From: an uncultured Flavobacterium sp.
Lineage (GTDB): Bacteria > Bacteroidota > Bacteroidia > Flavobacteriales > Flavobacteriaceae
Reading direction: 5' to 3'
NCBI RefSeq assembly: GCF_951805225.1
Contig: NZ_OX638201.1
Location: 5,394,001-5,458,000, forward strand
DNA length: 64,000 nt
Below, in pieces: positions 9,801-18,855 of this stretch. The translations under genes and the position numbers were made by a program. Within the stretch, counting starts at the first letter, position 1. Every line of letters starts with the position of its first letter. Below the pieces are notes generated by a model. The model had not been told where the DNA came from. It saw only the letters and a program-made list of their open reading frames with translations, and ran no database searches.

Positions 9801-9993
9801 CACACTTCCAACGGGCTTATCATCTAAGATTGGTTCAGATAAAATTCGTTTCTACTTAACTGGAGAGAATTTAATCACTTTTACAAAATACACAGGATAT
9901 GATCCGGAAATTGGAGGTCAGGTTTATGGTGTAGATAAAGGAGTTTATCCACAAGCAAGATCTATTTTGTTAGGAGCTAACGTTCAATTTTAA
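6883..9993 (+). CDS. SusC/RagA-type TonB-linked outer-membrane glycan importer
   Basis: SusC-type proteins form the TonB-driven outer-membrane channel that works with a SusD lid lipoprotein to take up oligosaccharides. The 1036-aa protein has a signal peptide (cleavage near residue 22), a carboxypeptidase-regulatory-like domain (VNGVITDESGMPVPGATI...), the SusC signature SLNEVVVVGYGTQKK near residue 105, a plug with LQGRVAGV and VRIRG, DPLWVVDG, and SIEVLKDAASAAIYGTRAATGVILVTTKKG, then a long beta-barrel ending in ILLGANVQF with a terminal aromatic residue. It starts an operon with susD 13 bp downstream. Divergent regulator and downstream beta-glucanases suggest a beta-glucan oligosaccharide substrate. 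Confidence 0.95.
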   Translation: MKLTKLLIFCISSLLFSVIAVAQDVTVNGVITDESGMPVPGATIVLKGTTKSTASDFDGKFQIQSPSNGVLTVTFIGYAPVSEAVNGRTKITIQLKPESQSLNEVVVVGYGTQKKSVVTGAISSVKAADLEKVPNGRVEQTLQGRVAGVSVAAVSGQPGEKSKVRIRGITTFREGGNDPLWVVDGIAVDANAIGFINQSDIESIEVLKDAASAAIYGTRAATGVILVTTKKGKSGKISVNYNGFAGVSGPAKKLDMLNATQYGAIMNEKSLADGGGIKYANPSALGQGTNWQDAIFNNSAFRYTHELSISGGGEKSTFYASFGIQDQEGIVATEISNYTKKNFRLNSTHKISDYFTFGQTFGYTHQVTKGIGNTNSEFGGPLSSAINLDPITPLVVTDPAVANTGFYTNPNIIRDPNGNPYGISSLVQQEMTNPLAYTQTRLGGYSWSDDFVGNAYLEANITPHLKFRTTLGGKLAYWGDQGFTPVFFLNPNMKADKNNYGQNNNKSFSWTLENILTYSNKFGDHSINVLAGQGAYVENIGGKIGVTMFGLPITSYRDASFNFDIPQADRVNVSEDFVQHKLASLFLRANYDFREKYLFTGIVRRDGSTRFGENKKFGVFPSFSLGWVISKEGFWKENNVVNTLKLRGGYGVVGNDNIDDFKYRALVVGGYNYSVGNTGGITTGYGNSTLPNADLGWEETSQTTIGLDAKLFNDFTLALDYYKKTTKGILRNVVIPGYVGVVDAPSANIADMDNSGFEVELGYKKRLGDFNLGVNANVAYLKNEITYVGSSTNYIVGDATFQSMGPVTRTQVGHSFNEFYGYKTAGIFQNEAEVAAYKNAAGGLIQPNAKPGDFRWTDSNGDGKITDDDKQFLGTNIPKYTFGLTINLDYKNFDFMAFTQGSAGSKIFQGLRRLDILNANYQTKALERWVGEGTSNDYPRLTNNDPNKNFSNMSDFYLENGNYLRLKIVQVGYTLPTGLSSKIGSDKIRFYLTGENLITFTKYTGYDPEIGGQVYGVDKGVYPQARSILLGANVQF

Positions 9994-10006
9994 AAATTAA
10001 AAAATT

Positions 10007-11518
10007 ATGAAAACTATAAAATTTAAATACATATACTGTGCAGTTGCATTAGCAGCTCTAGGCGGATCTTGTTCTGAAGATTTTGTTACCATTGACCCAA
10101 AAGGAAAATTTGATACAAGTACTTACTTTTCTAATGAGCAACAATGTTATTCAGCTTTAATTGGAGTTTATGATCCGTTGAGAAAGAATACAGGTGGTTT
10201 CGAAAACTTAGTAGCAATGCTAAATGCAGGATCTGATGATTTTTATGCAGGAGGAGGAAGCGCAACAGATGGAAACGGAATTCAGAATTTCTCTACACAC
10301 TCACTTAGTTCAATCAGTATTCCTGGTAGTTACTGGAATGACCACTATCAAGGTGTTTCAAGAGCAAATATCTTGTTAGAAAAACTTCCTGCAGCTTCTA
10401 TGGATAATGCTGTAAGAGCTAGATTTGCTAGTGAAGCTAAAGCATTACGTGCACTTTACTATTTTAATTTAGTGAGATTGTTTAAAAACATTCCATTGGT
10501 TTTGGTACCATTAAATACACAGACTATTTATGATCCGGAACAAGTTAAACCAGAGGTAGTTTATGCACAAATAGAAAAAGATTTAATAGAAGCTATTCCT
10601 AATTTACCAAATACTGTTGATGCAAAAACAGAAGCAGGAAGACTTAATAAAGGAGCAGCACAAGCAATATTAGGAAAAGTATACTTGTTTGAAGGTAAAA
10701 ATTCTGATGCAGCTACAGTTTTGGCTCAAGTAAATGGAACACCAGGTCAAACAAATCAATACGGAAATAAATTACTTCCTGCATTTAGCGATTTATGGGT
10801 GACTTCAAATAAATTTAATGCAGAATCACTTTTAGAAGTATCTCACAGTAGTGCAGGTAATACTGACTGGAGTTTCTGGGGACAAGGTAAAGACGAAGGA
10901 AACTCTTTGAACCAAATGATCGGGCCAAGAGGATATTCAAGACCAAAAGGTTCTGATGCACCAGATCTTCCTTCAGGATGGGCTTTTAACGTGGCAACTC
11001 AAAAATTGTATGATGCAATGCAAGGAGATCCAAGATTAGATGCTACTATTCTTAATATTAAAGCTTTAAAAGCAGCTGGTAAAGCAGATTATATTCCTGC
11101 TTATCAAGATACAGGTCTTTTCTTGAATAAATATCTTCCAAGACAATCAGACGTTCGTACTGGTGGAGGTAATCAGGAATTGAACTACAAACAAAATTCT
11201 TATATCATCAGACTTGCAGATACTTACCTAATGGAAGCAGAAGCTTTAGGTTCAGGAGCAAGAGCACAAGCTTTACTTGATGCAGTTAGAGCTAGAGTTG
11301 GATTAGCTTCTGTACCAGTTACGTTAGCAGCTATCAAAAAAGAAAGAAGATTAGAGTTAGCTGGTGAAGGTCATAGATTTTTTGACTTAGTAAGATGGGG
11401 AGATGCTGCAGCAGCATTATCTGATAGAGGTTTTGATGCAGGTACAGACGAGATTTTCCCTATACCTTACACAGAACTTAATGGTACTAAATTGAAACAA
11501 AATCCTAATTATCAGTAA
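10007..11518 (+). CDS. SusD/RagB-type surface glycan-binding lipoprotein
   Basis: The protein has a lipoprotein signal peptide (LGGSC, Cys22) and the alpha-helical SusD fold: N-terminal SEDFVTIDPKGKFDT, the YWNDHYQGVSRANILLEKLP region, LRALYYFNLVRLFKNIPLVL, and C-terminal IKKERRLELAGEGHRFFDLVRWG with FPIPYTELN. All are hallmarks of the family, and 503 aa is a normal length. It follows susC by 13 bp and should form the hinged lid of the SusCD importer at the cell surface. Ligand specificity cannot be read from the sequence and is inferred from the neighbouring enzymes. Confidence 0.95.
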   Translation: MKTIKFKYIYCAVALAALGGSCSEDFVTIDPKGKFDTSTYFSNEQQCYSALIGVYDPLRKNTGGFENLVAMLNAGSDDFYAGGGSATDGNGIQNFSTHSLSSISIPGSYWNDHYQGVSRANILLEKLPAASMDNAVRARFASEAKALRALYYFNLVRLFKNIPLVLVPLNTQTIYDPEQVKPEVVYAQIEKDLIEAIPNLPNTVDAKTEAGRLNKGAAQAILGKVYLFEGKNSDAATVLAQVNGTPGQTNQYGNKLLPAFSDLWVTSNKFNAESLLEVSHSSAGNTDWSFWGQGKDEGNSLNQMIGPRGYSRPKGSDAPDLPSGWAFNVATQKLYDAMQGDPRLDATILNIKALKAAGKADYIPAYQDTGLFLNKYLPRQSDVRTGGGNQELNYKQNSYIIRLADTYLMEAEALGSGARAQALLDAVRARVGLASVPVTLAAIKKERRLELAGEGHRFFDLVRWGDAAAALSDRGFDAGTDEIFPIPYTELNGTKLKQNPNYQ

Positions 11519-11543
11519 ACCTAACTAACCAAAAATAAAGAAC

Positions 11544-12425
11544 ATGAATTTAAATATAAATTTAAGAACAAGTGTATACCTAATGTTATGTTTAGCATTA
11601 GGAGGAACGCTAAATAGTTGTAGTGAAGATGTTAATCCTAACGTTTTAATTGCTTCAAGCGTTGATTCAGCATTCACTATTACTCCTGTTACCGGAGAAG
11701 TAAATACGTATATTTTGACATCTAAAATACCAGGTATTATCGAATCTTACTGGGATATTGGATACGGACCTTACTTAGGTAAAATGACTGAAAAAATTGT
11801 ATTGCCGGATGCTGGTACTTACACAGTTAAACATATTGCAGTTGCAGCCGGAGGAAAAACAGAAACTACTGCTCATGATATTGTTGTTGCAACTTCAGAT
11901 CCTGCTAAACCTAATTTAGTAAGAGGAGGATTCTTTAGTACTCCAGCAGACGCTGCTCAATGGACATCGGCAAAGTTAAGCTCTACAGGAGCTGCTTTCT
12001 GGTCATTTGCAACAGGAAGCGCTACAATTCACGCAGGTGGTGGTGCACAAGAAGGTATTTACCAAGCAATTGATGTTGTAAAAGATAAAGAATATACAAT
12101 CGATATGTTAGTTACATCTGCAAGCGGATCTGATGAAACATGGTTTGAAGTATATGCTGGTACAACAGTTCCTGTAGACGGTGTTGAGTACAAAGACAAC
12201 AAAGTAATGGGATTAAGTACTTGGGATGGTTGTGCTAAAAGCGCATTCTTAGGTAGATTATCTATTGTTGGATGTGTTAAAAATGAAAAAGTTGGTGAAG
12301 TTTCTAACGTAGTTAAATTCAATACAACCGGTAAAATCTATTTACTTATCAGAAGTGGTGGTAATGGTAACAAATTTACAAAAGACGGAATTACAATCGG
12401 AAGGGTTGAAATGAGAGCAAAATAA
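11544..12425 (+). CDS. PUL surface lipoprotein, SusE-position glycan-binding protein
   Basis: This 293-aa protein has a lipobox (TLNSC, Cys26). An N-terminal PKD-like beta-sandwich (about 40-115, YWDIGYGPYLGKMTEKIVLPDAGTYTVKHIAVAAGG) is followed by a C-terminal domain that looks like a CBM4/9-type jelly roll (about 125-290). It lies 25 bp after susD in the slot that normally encodes a surface glycan-binding protein. The two Cys in the C-terminal domain (WDGCAKS and IVGCVKN) could form a disulfide. No enzymatic motif is visible. A terminator follows, so susC-susD-this gene may form one unit with the enzymes transcribed partly from their own promoter. Confidence 0.75.
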   Translation: MNLNINLRTSVYLMLCLALGGTLNSCSEDVNPNVLIASSVDSAFTITPVTGEVNTYILTSKIPGIIESYWDIGYGPYLGKMTEKIVLPDAGTYTVKHIAVAAGGKTETTAHDIVVATSDPAKPNLVRGGFFSTPADAAQWTSAKLSSTGAAFWSFATGSATIHAGGGAQEGIYQAIDVVKDKEYTIDMLVTSASGSDETWFEVYAGTTVPVDGVEYKDNKVMGLSTWDGCAKSAFLGRLSIVGCVKNEKVGEVSNVVKFNTTGKIYLLIRSGGNGNKFTKDGITIGRVEMRAK

Positions 12426-12455
12426 GAAGATAAAGTTAAGTTTAAGTTTGGTTGT

Positions 12456-12493
12456 AAATAGCCCATAATCACTATGAGTATGGGCTATTTTTA
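12456..12493 (+). terminator. Terminator after the susCD-lipoprotein genes
   Basis: AAATAGCCCAT pairs with ATGGGCTATTT around a 13-nt loop and is followed by TTT. It probably lowers, rather than abolishes, read-through into the GH30 genes, a common way to set importer versus enzyme levels. Confidence 0.7.
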
Positions 12494-12578
12494 AATCCTT
12501 AAACTACTAGAATGTGTTTTTATAGATAAAGAGTTTCTTTAAAAAACTTCAATTAGAATTTAAAATAATAAGGAAAGA

Positions 12579-14033
12579 ATGAAAAAAAATAGTTCTAAAA
12601 TTCTATGCTTTCTGTTTTCGCTGGCAACTTTTGCACAACAGCCAAAGACAAAAAAAGAATTTACAACCAATGGAAAAAAAATAACAGTTTATACTACAGC
12701 CGAGAACTCAAATTTAAGATTAACATCTACAGATAATTTAACTTTCTCAGCATCAAAACAACCTCTTGAAACAGAGTCGTCAGTTTTTGTACAACCATCA
12801 AAAAAGTTCCAAACCTTTATGGGAATTGGAGGCGCTATTACCGATGCAAGTGCTGAAATTTTTGCTAAACTTTCAAAAGAAAAACAAACAGAATTTTTAA
12901 ATGCCTACTATGATAAACAAAAAGGTATAGGCTATTCATTGCTAAGAACCACGATACAAAGTTCTGATTTTAGCAGTGGAAGCTATTCTTATATCGAAGA
13001 AGGAGACAAAGATTTAAAAACGTTTTCGATTGATCACGATAGACAATTTCGCATTCCATTAATAAAGCAAGCCATAAAAACAGCAGGAGGAAAATTAACT
13101 ACTTATGTTGCTCCTTGGTCGCCAAATGCTTTTATGAAAAGTAATAAAAACGTCCTGAAAGGCGGAACATTATTACCGGAATATTATCAAACATGGGCAA
13201 ATTTTTATGCCAAGTTTATAAAAGCATATGAGAAAGAAGGAATTCCAATTTGGGGAACTTCAACTCAAAATGAACCAATGGCAATTCAAACCTGGGAATC
13301 TTGTGTTTATACTGCAGAAGCAGAAAGAGATTTTATTAAAAATTTCCTTGGGCCAACGCTGAAAAAAGAAAAACTGGGCAATGTAAAAATCATTGTATGG
13401 GATCATAATCGTGATTTAATGAACTACAGAGCCAATGTAATTTATTCTGATCCGGAAGCTTCAAAGTATGTTTGGGGAATGGGTTTTCACTGGTACGAAA
13501 CATGGTCTGGCGGTGCATCAATGTTTGATAACGTAGGCAAAGTACATGAAGCATATCCTGACAAAGGATTAATGTTTACAGAAGGATGTATCGAAAAATT
13601 TGATGCAGCAAAATATCAATTTTGGGGTAACGGAGAAAGATATGGTATCTCTATGATTAATGATTTTAATAATGGAACAGCTGCATGGACAGATTGGAAC
13701 ATTCTTTTAGATCAAAACGGAGGACCAAATCATGTTGGAAACTTCTGTTTTTCACCAATTCATGCAGACACAACAACAGGCGAATTAATTTACACGCCAT
13801 CGTATTATTATATCGGACATTTTTCAAAATTCATTCATTTGAATGCAGTAAGAGTTAGTACAGCAGTAAGCAGAAGCGCTTTATTAAGTACTTCATTTTT
13901 GAATACAGACGGAACAATGGCAACAATTGTCATGAATCAATCTGATAAAGAACTTACATACAATTTAATTATAGCTGCTGAAAAAGCAGTAGTAAAAATT
14001 CCTGCACATGCTATTCAGACATTAGTGTATTAA
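12579..14033 (+). CDS. GH30 family beta-glucanase (secreted, pair 1 member A)
   Basis: This is a glycoside hydrolase family 30 enzyme: a retaining (beta/alpha)8 barrel with a side beta-domain. The family includes glucosylceramidases and endo-beta-1,6-glucanases. The 484-aa protein carries a short signal peptide (LCFLFSLATFAQQ) without a lipobox Cys, so it is probably periplasmic or released. The family core FMGIGGAITDASAEIFAKL is near residue 80. The predicted acid/base is Glu232 (TQNEP) and the nucleophile Glu335 (MFTEG). The C-terminal IPAHAIQTLVY ends the beta-domain. It is closely similar over its whole length to the next gene, indicating tandem duplication. Beta-1,6-glucan as substrate is inferred from family and locus. 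Confidence 0.9.
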   Translation: MKKNSSKILCFLFSLATFAQQPKTKKEFTTNGKKITVYTTAENSNLRLTSTDNLTFSASKQPLETESSVFVQPSKKFQTFMGIGGAITDASAEIFAKLSKEKQTEFLNAYYDKQKGIGYSLLRTTIQSSDFSSGSYSYIEEGDKDLKTFSIDHDRQFRIPLIKQAIKTAGGKLTTYVAPWSPNAFMKSNKNVLKGGTLLPEYYQTWANFYAKFIKAYEKEGIPIWGTSTQNEPMAIQTWESCVYTAEAERDFIKNFLGPTLKKEKLGNVKIIVWDHNRDLMNYRANVIYSDPEASKYVWGMGFHWYETWSGGASMFDNVGKVHEAYPDKGLMFTEGCIEKFDAAKYQFWGNGERYGISMINDFNNGTAAWTDWNILLDQNGGPNHVGNFCFSPIHADTTTGELIYTPSYYYIGHFSKFIHLNAVRVSTAVSRSALLSTSFLNTDGTMATIVMNQSDKELTYNLIIAAEKAVVKIPAHAIQTLVY

Positions 14034-14051
14034 TATTTTGTAATTAGGTAG

Positions 14052-14085
14052 GAGGGTCGAATTGAATCATCCAATTTGACCCTCA
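14052..14085 (+). terminator. Weak stem-loop between the first two GH30 genes
   Basis: GAGGGTCGAATTG pairs with CAATTTGACCCTC with one mismatch around a 7-nt loop. The following tract is AT-rich but not a clean T-run, so this may be an attenuator or an mRNA-stability hairpin rather than a full terminator. Confidence 0.45.
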
Positions 14086-14121
14086 ATTTAATTTTAATTT
14101 TAAAAGTTTTTTGAAAGTACA

Positions 14122-15579
14122 ATGAAAATCACAAATAGAATTTTAATAGCACCAATACTAGTTCTACAATTAAGTTGTTCTTCATCAAAAGTGGTGAATA
14201 ATTCATCAGTTTCGGCATCCAAATCAAACAAAAAAGTTGAAGTTTATACCACCGCCGAAAACACAAAATTAAGATTATCACTATCGAATGATTTAATTTC
14301 GAAAGAAACAAATTCAACAGTTTCTATAATTCTGGATCCTGAAAAAACAGATCAGACTTTCTTAGGAATTGGTGGTGCCATAACAGATGCAAGCGCAGAA
14401 GTTTTTGCCAAATTATCTCCTAAAAAACAACAAGAATTTCTGACAGCCTATTACGACAAAAACAAAGGAATTGGTTATACATTAGCCAGAACCAATATAC
14501 ATAGTTGCGATTTCAGCAGCGACAGTTACACTTATGTTGCAGAAGGAGACAAAGACCTGAAAACCTTCAATATTGATCACGATAGAAAATATCGAATCCC
14601 ATTAATAAAAAAAGCAATTGAAACAGCCGGCGGGAAATTAACCTTATTTGCCAGTCCTTGGAGCCCCCCAGCTTTCATGAAAGACAATAACGATATTTTG
14701 CACGGCGGCGTTCTCTTGCCGGAATTTGCACAATCTTGGGCAAATTATTATGCTAAGTTTATAAAAGCATATGAAAAAGAAGGCATTCCAATTTGGGGAT
14801 TAACCATTCAAAATGAGCCAATGGCAAAACAAAGATGGGAATCCTGCATTTATACTCCGGAAGCCGAAAGAGATTTTCTAAAAAACTTTCTTGGACCAAC
14901 TTTAGAAAAAGAAGGACTTAGTTCTAAAAACATTATCATTTGGGACCACAATCGCGGAGATATGTTAGAAACAAGAGCCAAACTGGTTTTCTCAGATCCT
15001 GAAGTTTCAAAATACGCCTGGGGAATTGGATTTCACTGGTATGAAACATGGAATGGCGGAACTCCGAAATTTGAATCAGTAGGGAAAGTTCACGCAGAAT
15101 TTCCAAACAAAAATTTACTTTTCACAGAAGGTTGTATCGAAAAATTTGACGCCACAAGATTTCAGTTTTGGGGAAATGCAGAACGATACGGAATCAATAT
15201 GATCAACGATTTCAATAACGGAACTGTAGGCTGGACAGATTGGAATATTCTTCTGGACCAAAACGGAGGACCAAACCACGTTGGTAATTTTTGCTTTGCG
15301 CCAATTCATGCAGACACCACAAAAGACGAATTAATATACACTCCAATGTACTATTATATTGGTCATTTCTCAAAATTTATCCGACCAAATGCTAAGAGAA
15401 TAATTGAAACTATTAGCGATAAAACATTAATAAGCACCTCATTTAAAAATTCTGATAACAAGATAATTACCATTGTTATGAACCAGTCAGAAAAAGAAGT
15501 TGTTTACACGCTAATAAACCACGATACAAAAACCACAATCACTATTCCGGCTCATGCTATGCAAACTATTATAAACTAG
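14122..15579 (+). CDS. GH30 family beta-glucanase lipoprotein (pair 1 member B)
   Basis: This 485-aa protein is a paralogue of the preceding GH30. The two align almost without gaps from about residue 35 (VYTTAEN) to the C-terminal IPAHAMQTI. The acid/base is Glu232 (IQNEP) and the nucleophile Glu336 (LFTEG). Unlike its sister it has a lipoprotein signal with LQLSC (Cys19), so it should be anchored in a membrane, probably the outer membrane. Duplicates with different N-termini suggest one enzyme cuts polymer at the surface and the other works in the periplasm. That division of labour is inferred. Confidence 0.9.
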   Translation: MKITNRILIAPILVLQLSCSSSKVVNNSSVSASKSNKKVEVYTTAENTKLRLSLSNDLISKETNSTVSIILDPEKTDQTFLGIGGAITDASAEVFAKLSPKKQQEFLTAYYDKNKGIGYTLARTNIHSCDFSSDSYTYVAEGDKDLKTFNIDHDRKYRIPLIKKAIETAGGKLTLFASPWSPPAFMKDNNDILHGGVLLPEFAQSWANYYAKFIKAYEKEGIPIWGLTIQNEPMAKQRWESCIYTPEAERDFLKNFLGPTLEKEGLSSKNIIIWDHNRGDMLETRAKLVFSDPEVSKYAWGIGFHWYETWNGGTPKFESVGKVHAEFPNKNLLFTEGCIEKFDATRFQFWGNAERYGINMINDFNNGTVGWTDWNILLDQNGGPNHVGNFCFAPIHADTTKDELIYTPMYYYIGHFSKFIRPNAKRIIETISDKTLISTSFKNSDNKIITIVMNQSEKEVVYTLINHDTKTTITIPAHAMQTIIN

Positions 15580-15607
15580 CAGCCGCACTAACTAAAAAAC
15601 TATAAAA

Positions 15608-17074
15608 ATGAAACCTATTTTAAAAAATACTATAAAAGCCTTATTTCTTGGAGTTGCGATTTTTGCTCAGGTTAAATGTTCCTCTTCAAATGATGCCGTA
15701 GAACAAGGACCGCCACCGGTAATTCCGCCAGTAGTAGTAACTAACGATGTCGATTTCTGGTTGACAAAATCAGATCAAAGCGTTTTATTGGCAAAACAAA
15801 CGGGAAGTTTAGGATTTAATACAACTTCTAATTCGTATGCAAATATTGAAGTAAACGCAAGTCAAAAATACCAAACCGTAGATGGTTTTGGATACACTTT
15901 AACAGGCGGAAGTGCTGAAGTAATCAATCAATTAACAGCGGCAAAGAAAAGTGCCCTTTTGAAAGAATTATTTGGAACAGGAGACGGTTCTATAGGAATA
16001 AGTTATTTAAGAATAAGTATTGGAGCTTCAGATTTGAATGCAACGCCTTTTACTTATAATGACCTTGCGGCAGGAGAAACAGATTTAGCCCTTGCAAAAT
16101 TTAGTTTAGACAAAGACAAAACCGGAGTAATTGCACTTTTGAAAGAAATTATAGCAATTAATCCTAAGATTTTAATTTTGGCAACACCTTGGTCAGCGCC
16201 ACTTTGGATGAAAGACAAAGACAGTTTTATTGGCGGAAAATTACAAACACAATATTATGATGTTTATGCTAAATATTTTGTGAAGTACATTCAGCAAATG
16301 AAAGCCGAAGGAATTACAATTGACGCGATAACTCCTCAAAATGAACCTTTACACGACGGTAATGAGCCAAGTATGTATATGTCGGCTTTAGACCAGACTA
16401 ACTTTATCAAAGCGAATTTAGGACCAGCTTTTAAAGCAGCGAATATTTCGACAAAAATTATTGCTTACGATCATAATTGTGATAATCCAAATTATCCAAA
16501 AGCAATTTTGGCTGACGCCGATGCATTTCCTTATGTAGACGGATCAGCTTTCCATTTATATTCTGGAGATATTAGCGCGCTTACGAATGTTTACAACTCT
16601 TATCCAACAAAAAATGTGTATTTCACAGAACAATGGACCTCTTCAGAAGGTAGTTTTGAAGGAGATTTAAAATGGCATGTTCGAAATATAATCATTGGTT
16701 CTATGAGAAATTATAGTAAAAATGCATTAGAATGGAATTTGGCAAACAACGGTAGTTATGGCCCACATACTCCTAGTGGCTGTAGCATGTGTAAAGGAGC
16801 TTTGACCGTGACGTCAAACGAAAATTTTCAGCGTAATGTTGGTTATTATATTATTGCACACGCATCAAAATTTGTTCCGGCAGGTTCTATTAGAATCGCA
16901 AGTAATTCAGGCGGAGATTTACAAAATGTTGCTTTTATTACACCATCAGGTTCAAAAGTTCTTATTGTTGAAAATGACGGTTCAACAAGCATAACATTCA
17001 ACATCAAATTCGACGGTAAATGGGTTACAAGTACATTAGCCGCAGGATCAGTAGGAACTTATACGTGGAAATAA
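15608..17074 (+). CDS. GH30 family beta-glucanase (pair 2 member A)
   Basis: This 488-aa GH30 enzyme is clearly more distant from the two upstream ones and groups with the fourth copy at 19952. The core is YQTVDGFGYTLTGGSAEVI near residue 89. The predicted acid/base is Glu246 (TPQNEP) and the nucleophile Glu341 (YFTEQ). Shared with its sister is a distinctive Cys-containing loop (PSGCSMCKGALTV) before the C-terminal beta-domain. The N-terminus ends in AQVKC at Cys24, which looks like a lipoprotein signal except that Lys sits at -1. A Pro/Val-rich linker (PPPVIPPVVV) follows the Cys, as in surface-tethered enzymes. The gene starts 29 bp after the previous one. Confidence 0.88.
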   Translation: MKPILKNTIKALFLGVAIFAQVKCSSSNDAVEQGPPPVIPPVVVTNDVDFWLTKSDQSVLLAKQTGSLGFNTTSNSYANIEVNASQKYQTVDGFGYTLTGGSAEVINQLTAAKKSALLKELFGTGDGSIGISYLRISIGASDLNATPFTYNDLAAGETDLALAKFSLDKDKTGVIALLKEIIAINPKILILATPWSAPLWMKDKDSFIGGKLQTQYYDVYAKYFVKYIQQMKAEGITIDAITPQNEPLHDGNEPSMYMSALDQTNFIKANLGPAFKAANISTKIIAYDHNCDNPNYPKAILADADAFPYVDGSAFHLYSGDISALTNVYNSYPTKNVYFTEQWTSSEGSFEGDLKWHVRNIIIGSMRNYSKNALEWNLANNGSYGPHTPSGCSMCKGALTVTSNENFQRNVGYYIIAHASKFVPAGSIRIASNSGGDLQNVAFITPSGSKVLIVENDGSTSITFNIKFDGKWVTSTLAAGSVGTYTWK

Positions 17075-17112
17075 TTGCACAATTTAGAATCAAAAATTAA
17101 TAGAGTTTTTAG

Positions 17113-18855
17113 ATGAAAAAATTAATTATTACATTACAATTATTAGTTTCGATTACCACTTTTGGACAAGGTTTTTTGCACAGAGACGGACAAAAGATTG
17201 TTGATGGAAACGGAAAAAATATACTGTTAAGAGGTTTAGGATTAGGCGGATGGATGGTGCAGGAAGGTTATATGATGCAAACCCAGCCTTTTGCAAGTCC
17301 GCAATATGTAATCAAACAAAAAATTCAGGACGTTGTTGGAGAACAAGGAACAAAAGAATTTTATGCAGCTTATAAAGCAAACGGAATCACAAAACGTGAT
17401 GTCGATTCATTGGCAGCTTGGGGATTCAATTCGATTCGTCTTCCAATGCATTATAATCTATATACGCCAGCAATTGAAGAAGAGAAAAATGGTGAAATCA
17501 CTTGGACAGAAGAAGGTTTTACCATGACTGATAATTTAGTAAAATGGTGTGCCGAAAATAAAATCTATCTTATTCTTGACTTGCATGCAGCGCCTGGAGG
17601 ACAAGGAAATGACGCAGCAATTTCGGATTATGATACAACCAAACCATCATTATGGCAAAGTGAAGCCAATCAGAAAAAAATGATTGCTTTATGGAAAAAA
17701 CTAGCTTCGCGTTACAGAGATAATCCATGGATTGGAGCTTATGATATTATCAATGAGCCAAACTGGAATTTTACCGGAACCAATAAAAACGGTTGTGACG
17801 AAAACTCAAACGGACCTTTAAGAGATTTAATGGTTCAGGTTACAAAAGCCATTCGCGAAGTCGATACAAACCATTTAATTTTTATTGAAGGAAACTGTTG
17901 GGGAAATAACTACAACGGAATTTTCCCTTTATGGGATGAAAATATGGCGTTAAGTTTCCATAAATATTGGAATTACAATACTACAGCATCAATTCAGAAA
18001 ATGCTGGATTACAGAACACAATATAACGTTCCAATTTGGCTAGGTGAAAGCGGAGAAAACTCTAATGTTTGGTTTAAAGATGTACTGACTTTAGTAGAAA
18101 GCAACAATATTGGATGGGCTTTTTGGCCAATGAAAAAAATCGAAAATATTGCAGGAGTAACTTCAGTAACCAAAATTCCTGAATACGATGTTTTATTGAA
18201 ATACTGGAAAGACGGAGGTCAAAAACCAAGTGCTGATTTTGCCAAAAAGACATTAATGAAAATGGCGGATAATTACAAAATGGAAAACGTAACCGTTAAA
18301 CCAGATGTAATTGACGCAATGTTCAGACAAGTACAAACCAACGATACAAAACCGTATAAAAAACATTTGATTCCGGGAAAAATTGCCGCAACGCAATATG
18401 ATTTGGGAACAAATGGATATGCTTATTCAGATAAAGATTTTATAAACTACAGAGTAGAAACCGGAATATTCGACGAATGGAATAAAGGAAATACCATGAG
18501 AAATGATGGTGTTGATATTTTGCCATGCAAAGATGCAGGATCAAATGGTTATCAGGTTTCTTTTATTGAAGATGGCGAATGGCTTCAGTTTACAACGCAA
18601 GTTGCAAAACAAAAAACATATAAAGTTGCAATTCGTTATTCAAGCGAAAACTCAGAAGGAAAACTTCATTTAGAGACAGAAAACGGTAAAAAATCAGAAA
18701 CGATTACACTTCCTGCAACTGGAGGAAATGACAAATTCAAAACAGTCATTTTATCTGGAGTAGATTTAAATGCAGGAACAAATAAAATCAAAGTAGTTTT
18801 TGAAAAAGGAGGTTTCAATTTGAACTATTTAGATTTTTCAGACAAACTCCGTTAG
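17113..18855 (+). CDS. GH5 family glucanase with C-terminal CBM6-like domain
   Basis: The 580-aa protein has a signal peptide (cleavage after FGQ, residue 19). The GH5 (beta/alpha)8 domain spans about 25-370 and resembles exo-beta-1,3-glucanases at the start (LLRGLGLGGWMVQEGYM). The acid/base is Glu215 (IINEPNW) and the nucleophile Glu312 (WLGESGEN). After a linker, residues about 430-578 form a CBM6/35-like module (ISFIEDGEWLQFTTQV, NKIKVVFEKGGFNLNYLDF). Carbohydrate-binding fusion and position suit attack on beta-1,3/1,6-glucan or its branches; exact linkage is not readable. The last residues (DKLR, then stop) lie inside a sequence that is tandemly repeated 66 bp downstream. Confidence 0.88.
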   Translation: MKKLIITLQLLVSITTFGQGFLHRDGQKIVDGNGKNILLRGLGLGGWMVQEGYMMQTQPFASPQYVIKQKIQDVVGEQGTKEFYAAYKANGITKRDVDSLAAWGFNSIRLPMHYNLYTPAIEEEKNGEITWTEEGFTMTDNLVKWCAENKIYLILDLHAAPGGQGNDAAISDYDTTKPSLWQSEANQKKMIALWKKLASRYRDNPWIGAYDIINEPNWNFTGTNKNGCDENSNGPLRDLMVQVTKAIREVDTNHLIFIEGNCWGNNYNGIFPLWDENMALSFHKYWNYNTTASIQKMLDYRTQYNVPIWLGESGENSNVWFKDVLTLVESNNIGWAFWPMKKIENIAGVTSVTKIPEYDVLLKYWKDGGQKPSADFAKKTLMKMADNYKMENVTVKPDVIDAMFRQVQTNDTKPYKKHLIPGKIAATQYDLGTNGYAYSDKDFINYRVETGIFDEWNKGNTMRNDGVDILPCKDAGSNGYQVSFIEDGEWLQFTTQVAKQKTYKVAIRYSSENSEGKLHLETENGKKSETITLPATGGNDKFKTVILSGVDLNAGTNKIKVVFEKGGFNLNYLDFSDKLR